Assembly (NCBI GenBank): GCA_947499005.1
Contig: CANMML010000019.1
Location: 1 to 64,000, forward strand
Direction: 5' to 3'
Origin: an uncultured Aquimarina sp.
GTDB lineage: Bacteria > Bacteroidota > Bacteroidia > Flavobacteriales > Flavobacteriaceae
Length of the DNA: 64,000 nucleotides
The position numbers were made by a program, and so were the translations under genes. Position 1 is the stretch's first letter. Every line of letters begins with the position of its first letter. Shown in pieces: positions 19,804-26,328 of this stretch. The notes beneath the pieces were generated by a model. The model made no database searches, was not told the DNA's origin, and saw only the letters and a program-made list of their open reading frames with translations.

Positions 19804-19875
19804 GGCCCGTTCGTCTATCGGTTAGGACATCAGGTTTTCATCCTGGGAAGAGGGGTTCGATTCCCCTACGGGCTA
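19804..19875 (+). tRNA. tRNA-Glu (TTC), copy 2
   Basis: This 72-base gene is identical to the copy at 19625-19696, with the same TTC anticodon. The spacer between the copies is 107 bases and shows no gene. The copy ends 31 bases before the rpsT start. Confidence 0.96.
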
Positions 19876-19906
19876 CATTTTTTGAAGAAATTAAAAAAAT
19901 AATCAC

Positions 19907-20155
19907 ATGGCAAACCATAAGTCAGCTTTAAAGAGAATTAGAAGTAACGAAGCTAAGAGATTAAGAAATAGGTATCAACATAAATCTACACGTACTGCTA
20001 TCAAGAAGTTGCGTGAAGCTGGTAAAGAAGAGGCAGAATCTTTATTACCAAATGTTATTGCTATGGTAGATAAGTTAGCTAAAAATAACATCATCCATAA
20101 AAATAAAGCGGCTAATACAAAGTCGAAATTAACGAAGTACGTTACTTCGTTATAA
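19907..20155 (+). CDS. rpsT: 30S ribosomal protein S20
   Basis: S20 binds 16S rRNA early in small-subunit assembly. The 82-residue basic protein starts MANHKSALKRIRSNEAKRLR, the canonical S20 N-terminus. It has the conserved IHKNKAANTKSKL region near the C-terminus. A hairpin terminator follows at 20182. Confidence 0.98.
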   Translation: MANHKSALKRIRSNEAKRLRNRYQHKSTRTAIKKLREAGKEEAESLLPNVIAMVDKLAKNNIIHKNKAANTKSKLTKYVTSL

Positions 20156-20181
20156 TAGTTGATATCTTCAAAAATATTACA

Positions 20182-20217
20182 ACTCTCTTTTCTTTAAGGA
20201 AAGGGAGTTTTTGTTTT
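20182..20217 (+). terminator. Rho-independent terminator of rpsT
   Basis: An imperfect hairpin (ACTCTCTTTTC against GAAAGGGAGT, with G-U pairs) is followed by TTTTTGTTTT. It lies 27 bases beyond the rpsT stop. Confidence 0.8.
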
Positions 20218-20300
20218 ATCTACCCGCTAAATCCTACACAATACAGGAGCCTTTAGGTAATTGGCACTACTCTACATAAACTTTATTATATTACATTTTC

Positions 20301-20363
20301 ATCCTAATCATATAATCGTCTAGGATCAAGGTGAAATATTGTGGAATATTAATAATATTTCCA
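20301..20363. promoter_or_regulatory. Two inverted repeats upstream of the lipoprotein agarase
   Basis: ATCCTA at 20301-20306 and TAGGAT at 20321-20326 form one inverted repeat. TGGAATATTA at 20342 with TAATATTTCCA ending at 20363 form another. The TGGAA/TTCCA arms match those in front of the XRE/S24 repressor (22580-22592). The sites lie 114-176 bases before the agarase ATG. Regulation of the agarase by that repressor is an inference; the wider arm spacing here (22 bp overall against 13 bp) argues for caution. Confidence 0.35.
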
Positions 20364-20476
20364 TTTCTGTCAATCCATAGACTATAGTGACATGGAGTGA
20401 CGTATTTTAGTCCATTCTTCTTTATTTTACCCCATTGTCTGTATAGTTGCTAAAACGATTTCGTAAATCAGAAATA

Positions 20477-21748
20477 ATGAAAGTACGAGAAAAAGACATT
20501 TTATTAGGCTTGTCAATGCTGGCACTTGTAGCTTGTAGTAGCGATAGTGAAGAAGTAGTTAGAGCTAATGACGATGTTACTCCGGTTAATCAACCTAAAG
20601 AGGATGAACTCCCCGAAGAAGAGCTTCCTGTAGAAAACCCTTATGATGAAATTCTTTACGACGAAAGTTTACCCTATGATCAGATACCAGTACTGGCGAC
20701 AATAGCGTCAGGAAAAACATGGGTGTTTCAGCCCGAACCATCTGACGATTTTAATTACACCTTTGAAGAAACAGATGGTCGAGTAGATTTTGGCCCCAAT
20801 AATAAATGGTATAATTTTTATCATGATTTGTGGGATGGCCCAGGGACAACGTATTGGAAGTATGATCACGTATCTGTAGATGGTAATGATTTAGTGATAA
20901 GATCGTCAAGAAGGGTTATAGGAAATGAATCGGAACCTAGATTTAATTTACCTCCTAAAATGAATCTTCCAGATCAAGGAGTTAGTACAGGTAGTATTAC
21001 GGGAAATAATAGAGTGCAATGGCCTGTTTTTGTAGAAGCTAAAGTAAGCGTTGCAGATATGTCATTAGCATCTGATGTGTGGTTATTAAGTGCCGATAAT
21101 AAACAAGAAATAGATATTATAGAGTGTTGGGGTGGAGACGAGAATGGAAACCAGTTGTTCTCTAACGTTATTCACTTAGCGCACCATTCTTTTGTGAGAC
21201 CACCAGATTTTCAAGATTATCAGCCTAGAGATTTAGGGATTTTCTATAGACGAGATGGAGTCAGTAGTTGGGGAGAGTTTCATTATAATGGAGGAGATCG
21301 TAAATATACACATGTTGGTGTTAATTGGATAAGTCCAATTCATTTAGAATATTATATTGATGGAAGAATAGTTAGGGCTCTGTATGATAAAGCTGTAGCT
21401 ACAAAAAGAGGCAATGAGTGGACCTATGGATATCCAACGATGAGTAATGGAGTAGTCGTAGATACAGATTCCTCAACAGGATTTCAAGCCCTGGTAGAAC
21501 ATTCAACTTCTAGTTCATACTCTTTTGATAAGTTGAAAGCGGCAAGTGATGTTTCGGAAGTAAGTATTATAGACCCATATAATTATCAAGATGGAGGGGG
21601 AATGGGGACTGAAAAGGATATTATAATTAATGTGGAATCTCAAACATGGCAAGCTGCTGCTGGAAGAATACCAACAAATGCAGAACTAGAAGATCCTGAA
21701 AAAAATACAATGAAAGTGGATTGGATTAGAGTCTTTAAGCCTATGTAA
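20477..21748 (+). CDS. GH16 beta-agarase, lipoprotein
   Basis: The 423-residue product starts at the ATG at 20477, because it opens a lipoprotein signal (LVAC, Cys20); an in-frame TTG lies 30 bases earlier. After an acidic Pro/Glu linker (about residues 21-75), residues 80-423 form a GH16 catalytic domain. The catalytic motif is EIDIIE (nucleophile Glu211, acid/base Glu216). The segments DLWDGPGTTYWKYDHVSVDG, WPVFVEAKVSVADMSLASDVWLLS, DIIINVESQTWQ and NTMKVDWIRVFKP closely follow GH16 beta-agarases of the marine DagA/AgaA type. These cut beta-1,4 bonds of agarose and give neoagaro-oligosaccharides. It has no T9SS domain or CBM, so it is probably tethered to a membrane. Confidence 0.93.
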   Translation: MKVREKDILLGLSMLALVACSSDSEEVVRANDDVTPVNQPKEDELPEEELPVENPYDEILYDESLPYDQIPVLATIASGKTWVFQPEPSDDFNYTFEETDGRVDFGPNNKWYNFYHDLWDGPGTTYWKYDHVSVDGNDLVIRSSRRVIGNESEPRFNLPPKMNLPDQGVSTGSITGNNRVQWPVFVEAKVSVADMSLASDVWLLSADNKQEIDIIECWGGDENGNQLFSNVIHLAHHSFVRPPDFQDYQPRDLGIFYRRDGVSSWGEFHYNGGDRKYTHVGVNWISPIHLEYYIDGRIVRALYDKAVATKRGNEWTYGYPTMSNGVVVDTDSSTGFQALVEHSTSSSYSFDKLKAASDVSEVSIIDPYNYQDGGGMGTEKDIIINVESQTWQAAAGRIPTNAELEDPEKNTMKVDWIRVFKPM

Positions 21749-21767
21749 AAAAAGTATAATTATTTTT

Positions 21768-21792
21768 AGGGTTGGTAAGTTTTACTAACCCT
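21768..21792. terminator. Hairpin shared by the agarase 3' end and the repressor gene end
   Basis: AGGGTTGGTAA pairs with TTACTAACCCT around a three-base loop and is followed by TTTTTT on the plus strand, so it ends the agarase transcript. Its right arm overlaps the last two codons and stop of the converging XRE/S24 gene (stop at 21785-21787). Confidence 0.8.
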
Positions 21793-22558
21793 TTTTTAAT
21801 GCATTTACTTCATTCCCTAACCGTTGAATGGCTAATTGCAAATCATGAATGCTAGCACTTTCTTCAGGAGAATTGATGTCAAATGTTAGTTTACTCTTTA
21901 CCTCCCATATTTCTTGAATTTCGGTAGCGTCAATTTCAATTGGAGGATATAACGTATTTAATGAAATCAATGTTATAGAAGTTGGTTGTTGTTTGTTAAT
22001 TTCTACCTTTTTTACCAGAACACTATCCTTTAGGACAATAACATGAATGTTATTATTTGAAAGATTTTGTATGTTATCAACTGCTTTACCAATAACCCAT
22101 TCTTTGGGTTTAAAAGTAGGAAACATACTATCTCCTTGAATTTGGAACCCTCTAAAGCTAGCATTTTTAAACTCAGGCAAAGGAAAATTGAAAGCTGGTA
22201 ATTCGTGATACCAATGTGGTTCTTGAATATTAGAAGGGTATCCTGCTGAGGCTTTAACATCAACAAGCACCATATTTTCATTTTCATTAGTATCTACCGT
22301 TACTAATTTGGGACTAACATCAATATTTTGAGCGCTAATTGTTTTGATGGCACTCATGCCATAAATCCAAAGTGGATTTATTCCGAATACTTTTGTAAGT
22401 ATAGCAACGGTATATCCCGTAATTTTTGTACGACCTCGTTCGATATCGGCAATATTGTTTTTAATTCCCAAGGTTTCAGCAAACTGTTTTTGAGTGAGAT
22501 TATGCTGATCTCTAATGCTTTTGAGTCTTTTTGCCGCTAATGCTTCTAGGTTTTCCAT
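21785..22558 (-). CDS. XRE helix-turn-helix / S24 (LexA/CI-type) repressor
   Basis: The 257-residue protein has an N-terminal XRE/Cro-CI DNA-binding domain (about residues 5-65) and a C-terminal S24 peptidase-like domain (about 95-235). The parts needed for self-cleavage are present: an Ala-Gly pair in KASAGYPSN (105-106), the serine in QGDSMFPT (Ser144) and a lysine in SVLVKKVE (Lys183 or 184). A C-terminal coiled segment follows. This is the design of phage CI-like repressors and SOS-type regulators. It is divergent from a DUF559-like gene, and palindromes fill the shared promoter region. Inducing signal and regulon are unknown. Confidence 0.88.
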   Translation of the reverse strand: MENLEALAAKRLKSIRDQHNLTQKQFAETLGIKNNIADIERGRTKITGYTVAILTKVFGINPLWIYGMSAIKTISAQNIDVSPKLVTVDTNENENMVLVDVKASAGYPSNIQEPHWYHELPAFNFPLPEFKNASFRGFQIQGDSMFPTFKPKEWVIGKAVDNIQNLSNNNIHVIVLKDSVLVKKVEINKQQPTSITLISLNTLYPPIEIDATEIQEIWEVKSKLTFDINSPEESASIHDLQLAIQRLGNEVNALKKG

Positions 22559-22579
22559 GCTATAAAGGTATTGTATTTA

Positions 22580-22592
22580 TGGAATATTTCCA
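22580..22592. promoter_or_regulatory. Operator-like palindrome 1 near the S24 repressor
   Basis: TGGAATATTTCCA is a 13-bp palindrome 21 bases upstream of the repressor start codon. Its position between the repressor and the divergent gene suggests autoregulation. Confidence 0.55.
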
Positions 22593-22635
22593 ATTTTATG
22601 GATTTTTGTATTGTTTAATTGAATAAAATATCTAC

Positions 22636-22654
22636 TTTTGGAATAAATCCAAAA
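22636..22654. promoter_or_regulatory. Operator-like palindrome 2 before the DUF559-like gene
   Basis: TTTTGGATTTATTCCAAAA-type symmetry (plus strand TTTTGGAATAAATCCAAAA) ends 10 bases before the ATG at 22665. It shares TGGA/TCCA arms with the palindrome at 22580, so one protein could bind both. Confidence 0.55.
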
Positions 22655-22664
22655 ACATGGAATT

Positions 22665-23030
22665 ATGGTTAGTTTATTTAGAGGTGGTCAAAGGAGTTTT
22701 AAAACAACACATATGCTTTATCAATCTGTGACAGGTCTAACAGCTTTAGAAGAACTTATCGATAGGGAAGACATCAAAATGATGAATTTTAGTAAAGATG
22801 TTATTATAGGAAATTATAAATTTCAATATTTCTCTAAGGCTTATGGAGTAGGATTGCAAATCGATTCCCTTAATTCATATGAGGAAGATGTTTATAATAT
22901 GGAAGGGATAAAACAGTTTAGTATCCCTAGTTTAAATATCAATGTCTTAAAAATTAGTGATTATCAATTATTAACTGATTTAGATGAAATCGCGAGGGTA
23001 TTGAGAAGGATCAAGGCTAGGGTGAATTAA
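22665..23030 (+). CDS. Small DUF559-like (restriction-endonuclease fold) protein, probably inactive
   Basis: The 121-residue protein is not an obvious family member, but residues 49-68 (GNYKFQYFSKAYGVGLQIDS) align without gaps to the DUF559/Vsr-like core pattern GNYxVDFYCPxxxLVIEVDG. The following IPSLNINVLKISDYQLLTDLDEIARVLRRI matches the end of that domain (a strand, then the helix after the NEEVL-type segment). The positions of the catalytic Asp and Glu are Gln here (Gln54 and Gln65), so nuclease activity is unlikely. It is divergent from the S24 repressor and probably controlled by it. The assignment rests on pattern reading only. Confidence 0.6.
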   Translation: MVSLFRGGQRSFKTTHMLYQSVTGLTALEELIDREDIKMMNFSKDVIIGNYKFQYFSKAYGVGLQIDSLNSYEEDVYNMEGIKQFSIPSLNINVLKISDYQLLTDLDEIARVLRRIKARVN

Positions 23031-23145
23031 CCGTTCATAGATGTTTTATGGATTTCGTAGGATAAATACGGTTTTTTAGCAAATTGGAAATATGAGTAGT
23101 TTTTAATTTCATAATTTTGAATTTGAACACTAACTCAAATAAATT

Positions 23146-23577
23146 ATGAAAAAGGTTGTAATTACATTATCTGCCGTATTAGCTTTAGGTCTTGTTTCAT
23201 GTAGAGAAACTGCCAAAAAAGCTGGTGATGCAGCTAATACTGCTGTAGAAGCAACAAAAGACGCTACGGGGAATGCAGCAGAAGCTACGAAGGATGCAGC
23301 AGGAAATGTTGTAGACGCTGCTAAGAACGCAACAAATAGCGCTGTAGAAGCAACAAAAGATGCTGCTGGTAATGTAGTAGAGGCAGGGAAAGATGCAGCT
23401 AACGCTGCAGGAGATGCGGTAAAGAATACTGCAGAAGGAGCATTAAAAGCAGGAAAAGATGCAGCTAATGCAGCTGGAGATGCTGTAAATGATGCTGCTA
23501 AAGAAGCAGAAGGGAAGGCTAGTGATTTACTAGGAGGTAAATCTCATCACTCTCACAAAGAAGCAGGTCAAAAATAA
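23146..23577 (+). CDS. Alanine-rich repeat lipoprotein, LEA-like
   Basis: The 143-residue product has a lipobox LVSC (Cys19), then about 100 residues of near-repeats of 11 residues built on A-x-K-D-A-A-G-N-x-x-x (for example VEATKDAAGNVVEAGKDAAN). It ends in a His/Lys-rich tail. The pattern resembles group 3 LEA and apolipoprotein-like amphipathic helices, which are unordered in water and often linked to desiccation or osmotic stress. Similar short lipoproteins occur in many bacteria without proven function. It is monocistronic, with a strong hairpin at 23599. Confidence 0.8.
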   Translation: MKKVVITLSAVLALGLVSCRETAKKAGDAANTAVEATKDATGNAAEATKDAAGNVVDAAKNATNSAVEATKDAAGNVVEAGKDAANAAGDAVKNTAEGALKAGKDAANAAGDAVNDAAKEAEGKASDLLGGKSHHSHKEAGQK

Positions 23578-23598
23578 GAACTCTTTTTTGTAAAAAAC

Positions 23599-23629
23599 AA
23601 AGGGCGTTGCTTTTAAAGCAACGCCCTTT
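23599..23629. terminator. Bidirectional terminator between the LEA-like gene and mgsA
   Basis: AAAGGGCGTTGCTTT is complementary to AAAGCAACGCCCTTT with almost no loop. T runs follow on both strands, so the hairpin can end both converging genes. Confidence 0.88.
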
Positions 23630-23635
23630 TATCTT

Positions 23636-24004
23636 TTATAAGTTTAAGCCTTTTAATAGTAAACTTGCAGAGGCAGGATTTGTAGCCAAGGGCACATCAT
23701 ACACATCACACAAGCGCATTAACATAAAAATATCAGGTTCATGAGGGTGTTTTGCAAGTGGGTCTCTAAAGAAAAGTACCATGTCAATATTTCCTTCAGC
23801 TACCATTGCTGCAATTTGTGCATCACCTCCTAAAGGACCTGATTTTAATGCGTTAACTTCATAACCAGCACTTTTCGCCTTTTGGCCCGTCGTACCTGTA
23901 GATACTAATTTTATCCCTTTGTGAATTAATATCTCTTTATGAGTATTTAAAAACTGAACCATTTCAGCTTTTTTACCATCATGAGCTATAATTGCGATTT
24001 TCAT
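23636..24004 (-). CDS. mgsA: Methylglyoxal synthase
   Basis: MgsA converts dihydroxyacetone phosphate to methylglyoxal, a bypass of lower glycolysis when phosphate is short. The 122-residue product has the family motifs IAHDGKK, STGTTG, SGPLGGDAQI (with the catalytic Asp) and FFRDPL followed by HPHEPDI. It is shorter than the E. coli protein (about 150) but contains the whole MGS fold, which suits the short forms of Bacteroidota. Galactose-rich agar breakdown could feed triose phosphates, but a link to the agar genes around it is not shown. Confidence 0.92.
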   Translation of the reverse strand: MKIAIIAHDGKKAEMVQFLNTHKEILIHKGIKLVSTGTTGQKAKSAGYEVNALKSGPLGGDAQIAAMVAEGNIDMVLFFRDPLAKHPHEPDIFMLMRLCDVYDVPLATNPASASLLLKGLNL

Positions 24005-24039
24005 TTAAGTCTCTCTTTTTTCAAAAATAACTAAAAAAT

Positions 24040-24068
24040 GAAGGCGACCTTTTGTAAAGGCCGCCTTC
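24040..24068. terminator. Terminator downstream of the exported GH16 gene
   Basis: GAAGGCGACCTTT pairs with AAAGGCCGCCTTC (one mismatch) around TGT. It lies 24 bases beyond the stop of the GH16 gene on the minus strand and 36 bases upstream of mgsA. Confidence 0.8.
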
Positions 24069-24091
24069 TATAAAATAATTTAAAGGATGGT

Positions 24092-26101
24092 TTATTTTTT
24101 GATAATTTTAAATGTTTCCGATCCTTCGACATTCAAGAAGTATACTCCAGAAGTCAATGATGATACATCAATATTATTATTGCTACCATCTATTTGACCT
24201 ATTGCAATACTGCTTCCATCAATACTATAAAGAGTATAAGATGTCGATGCATTAAGTCCTTCTACAAAAATGCTGTCCGTTGTAGGGTTTGGATAAACGT
24301 ATACATTTCCTATGCTTGAAGCATCACTGATAGATTTAGAAGCACTAGCAGGAGTGAAATTAATTTTATCTAAATTCCACTGCCATTGATTCGACCCAGA
24401 AGCATTAATTCTTACCGTATGTGAACCAGCTGTTAAAGCTATAGTTCCTCCAGAGCGTCCTGTGTAATTGCTCCAAGAACCATTGTTAGGAATATTGGTA
24501 GTGTCTACTAAATTTCCGTCAACCAACATTTGAATTTGGGCATTGTCTGAAGGAGTAGTGATTAGGTAAGAAACATCATAGTTTCCTGTTGCAGCTACAT
24601 TAATATTATATAACATGAAATCCCCACTATTAACATAGTTAATAGCAGTTCCTGCAGCATTAGCACCCAATCCAGGTCCACCAGCAAAGCTATCATTAAA
24701 TGTTCCATTAGTAGAAGTAAAGTCTTCTGCTTCAATAGTGAAAGCTTGAGCTGTAGCTCCTCCGCCTCCATTATTTGGCGGATTACCACCTACTTTTTCT
24801 AGTGTTATTTTATCTAAATTCCACTGCCATGTATTGCTACCAGATGCCGTAATTCTAATCGTTTGATTACCTGAACCAAGATTAATAGTGTTGCTAGCAT
24901 CTAAGTTCCCGAAACTACTCCAAGAACCATTATTAGGGACATTAGTAGTAACGGTAGTTCCTCCATTAGACAATTGAATTTGCGCATTGCTAGATGGTGT
25001 AGAAATTTGATATGAGATTTCATAAGTACCAGCACTAGGAATATTTACGTTGTATTCTGTAAAATCACCTGCGTTTACATAATTGATAATAGTACCAGCG
25101 TTGTTAACACCTAATCCAGGTCCACCAGCAAAACCATCATTGAAAGTTCCGCCTGTATTGTTGAAGTTTTCAGCTTCAATAACTAACGTATCTCCAGACG
25201 AACCACCATTTCCAGGGTCAGATCCTCCTCCGCCTCCGCCAGAGCCATTTTCTAGTTTATAAGTATGTACCCAATCCACTTTCATTGTATTGATAGAATC
25301 ATCAGTTAAATGACTCTTTACAGCAACTCCACCTAAGAAGTTTTCATCATCTGTCCATAAATCCCAAATTAGATTTAAGTCTCTTGAAAAACGAATTTCA
25401 GGATAATTTTGACCTCCACGATCTTGTCCTACAGTTACACTTCCTGCTGCTTCACCATCTAAATAGAAAGTCATATTTTTCTCATCTTTCCACCAAACAC
25501 CTACGGTATGGTATTCTTCATTCCAACGAACCCCTCTTTTAGGATTATTTGAAGACAAATTTCTATTATCAAAATTATCGGCATTCCTTACAGTAAATCC
25601 ATTGGTTGCCTGAAAATATTGAGAGTTCATTTGCCAAGGGAAATTAGGTTGACAACCACAACTTGGTCTCGAGTTATTTTCGATAACATCAATCTCATCA
25701 CGATTATTAATATCTCCGTTGTTTAACCAAAAAGTATTGTATGCAGATAGGTGTGCAGTAATGATACTACATTCTGTATACATTGGGTAAGTAATTTGAG
25801 CTTTAGAATAAATTCTAGAACTTTGAAAGAATAAAGGGTCGGGACCAAGGGTTGCTTTAATCCATAGGTTACCATTCGATACCCCCGAATTTTCTGCAAT
25901 CATTTTAGTAGGAGTACCAGGGTAGTCCCATAAAACTTTTTCCCATTTATTATCATCAAAACCATTATTGAATTCATCGGTCATTTCGGGTACTTCTACC
26001 CACACCTTTCCTTGGGGAGGTGTTGGTTGAGCATAAACGCTACAAACGATTGCAGAAAAGCCTGCAATAAGCGTAAAGAGTGTTGTTTTTTTTGTTTCCA
26101 T
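24092..26101 (-). CDS. T9SS-exported GH16 galactanase (agarase or porphyranase) with two CBM6
   Basis: The 669-residue protein has a signal peptide (1-24, SVYAQ) and a GH16 catalytic domain at about 33-285, with motif DEIDVIE (nucleophile Glu136, acid/base Glu141). A Gly/Ser linker follows, then CBM6 modules at about 305-437 and 452-585 separated by a Gly/Asn linker, and a type A T9SS sorting domain at about 590-669 (YVYPNPTTDSIFV ... FKIIKK). The catalytic domain has the GH16 fold of marine galactan hydrolases, but NNGDINNRDEIDVIENNSRP differs from the neighbouring agarase, so agarose or porphyran are both possible. CBM6 of this type bind agarose chain ends in known enzymes. Confidence 0.9.
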   Translation of the reverse strand: METKKTTLFTLIAGFSAIVCSVYAQPTPPQGKVWVEVPEMTDEFNNGFDDNKWEKVLWDYPGTPTKMIAENSGVSNGNLWIKATLGPDPLFFQSSRIYSKAQITYPMYTECSIITAHLSAYNTFWLNNGDINNRDEIDVIENNSRPSCGCQPNFPWQMNSQYFQATNGFTVRNADNFDNRNLSSNNPKRGVRWNEEYHTVGVWWKDEKNMTFYLDGEAAGSVTVGQDRGGQNYPEIRFSRDLNLIWDLWTDDENFLGGVAVKSHLTDDSINTMKVDWVHTYKLENGSGGGGGGSDPGNGGSSGDTLVIEAENFNNTGGTFNDGFAGGPGLGVNNAGTIINYVNAGDFTEYNVNIPSAGTYEISYQISTPSSNAQIQLSNGGTTVTTNVPNNGSWSSFGNLDASNTINLGSGNQTIRITASGSNTWQWNLDKITLEKVGGNPPNNGGGGATAQAFTIEAEDFTSTNGTFNDSFAGGPGLGANAAGTAINYVNSGDFMLYNINVAATGNYDVSYLITTPSDNAQIQMLVDGNLVDTTNIPNNGSWSNYTGRSGGTIALTAGSHTVRINASGSNQWQWNLDKINFTPASASKSISDASSIGNVYVYPNPTTDSIFVEGLNASTSYTLYSIDGSSIAIGQIDGSNNNIDVSSLTSGVYFLNVEGSETFKIIKK
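24335..24415. repeat. CBM6-coding DNA repeat, copy in the GH16 gene
   Basis: These 81 bases, coding the last part of the second CBM6 and the junction to the sorting domain, match 26581-26661 in the first GH86 gene with about 10 mismatches by my alignment and no gaps. The similarity at DNA level points to recent duplication or gene conversion of the module. Confidence 0.75.
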
Positions 26102-26141
26102 AAAAGCAAAAAGAATTTAATTGTTATTTAATGTTGTGGGC

Positions 26142-26223
26142 TTAGCATAACATGTACGAAATAGGAAAACATCCTATTCGTCTTATGTAGGCTAGTATTG
26201 GTCTAGCTAATATTTTATGCTAA
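26142..26223 (-). promoter_or_regulatory. Leader with potential three-way-junction fold upstream of the exported GH16
   Basis: On the minus strand, TTAGCATAA (26223-26215) pairs with TTATGCTAA (26150-26142) to close two internal stems. These are GCTAG with CTAGC around a seven-base loop (26206-26190), and CGAATAGGA with TCCTATTTCG around TGTTT (26180-26157, one bulge). The element ends 41 bases before the GH16 start codon. It could be a structured leader RNA or a set of operators. Confidence 0.45.
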
Positions 26224-26267
26224 ACTTGAATCATTGGCTATCCGAGATAGCTATTAATAATAAAAGG

Positions 26268-26297
26268 ATTGTGAACCCCAAAATTGAGGTTCACAAT
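26268..26297. terminator. Terminator of the first GH86 gene
   Basis: ATTGTGAACC and GGTTCACAAT form a 10-bp perfect stem. On the minus strand CCTTTTATTATT follows. It lies 32 bases beyond the GH86 stop. Confidence 0.82.
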
Positions 26298-26328
26298 GCC
26301 TTTTTATATAAAAAAACTAAGGTTTCAT

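Noticed and set aside
19625..19875. Two identical tRNA-Glu genes considered as a possible integration (att) site
   Set aside because: No integrase, no flanking phage genes and no displaced tRNA fragment; tandem duplicates of tRNA genes are ordinary. The same applies to the tRNA-Val pair at 37761-37974.
23220..23530. Short tandem repeats resembling a CRISPR array
   Set aside because: The repeats are coding near-repeats of an 11-residue protein motif, vary at third positions and have no spacers.
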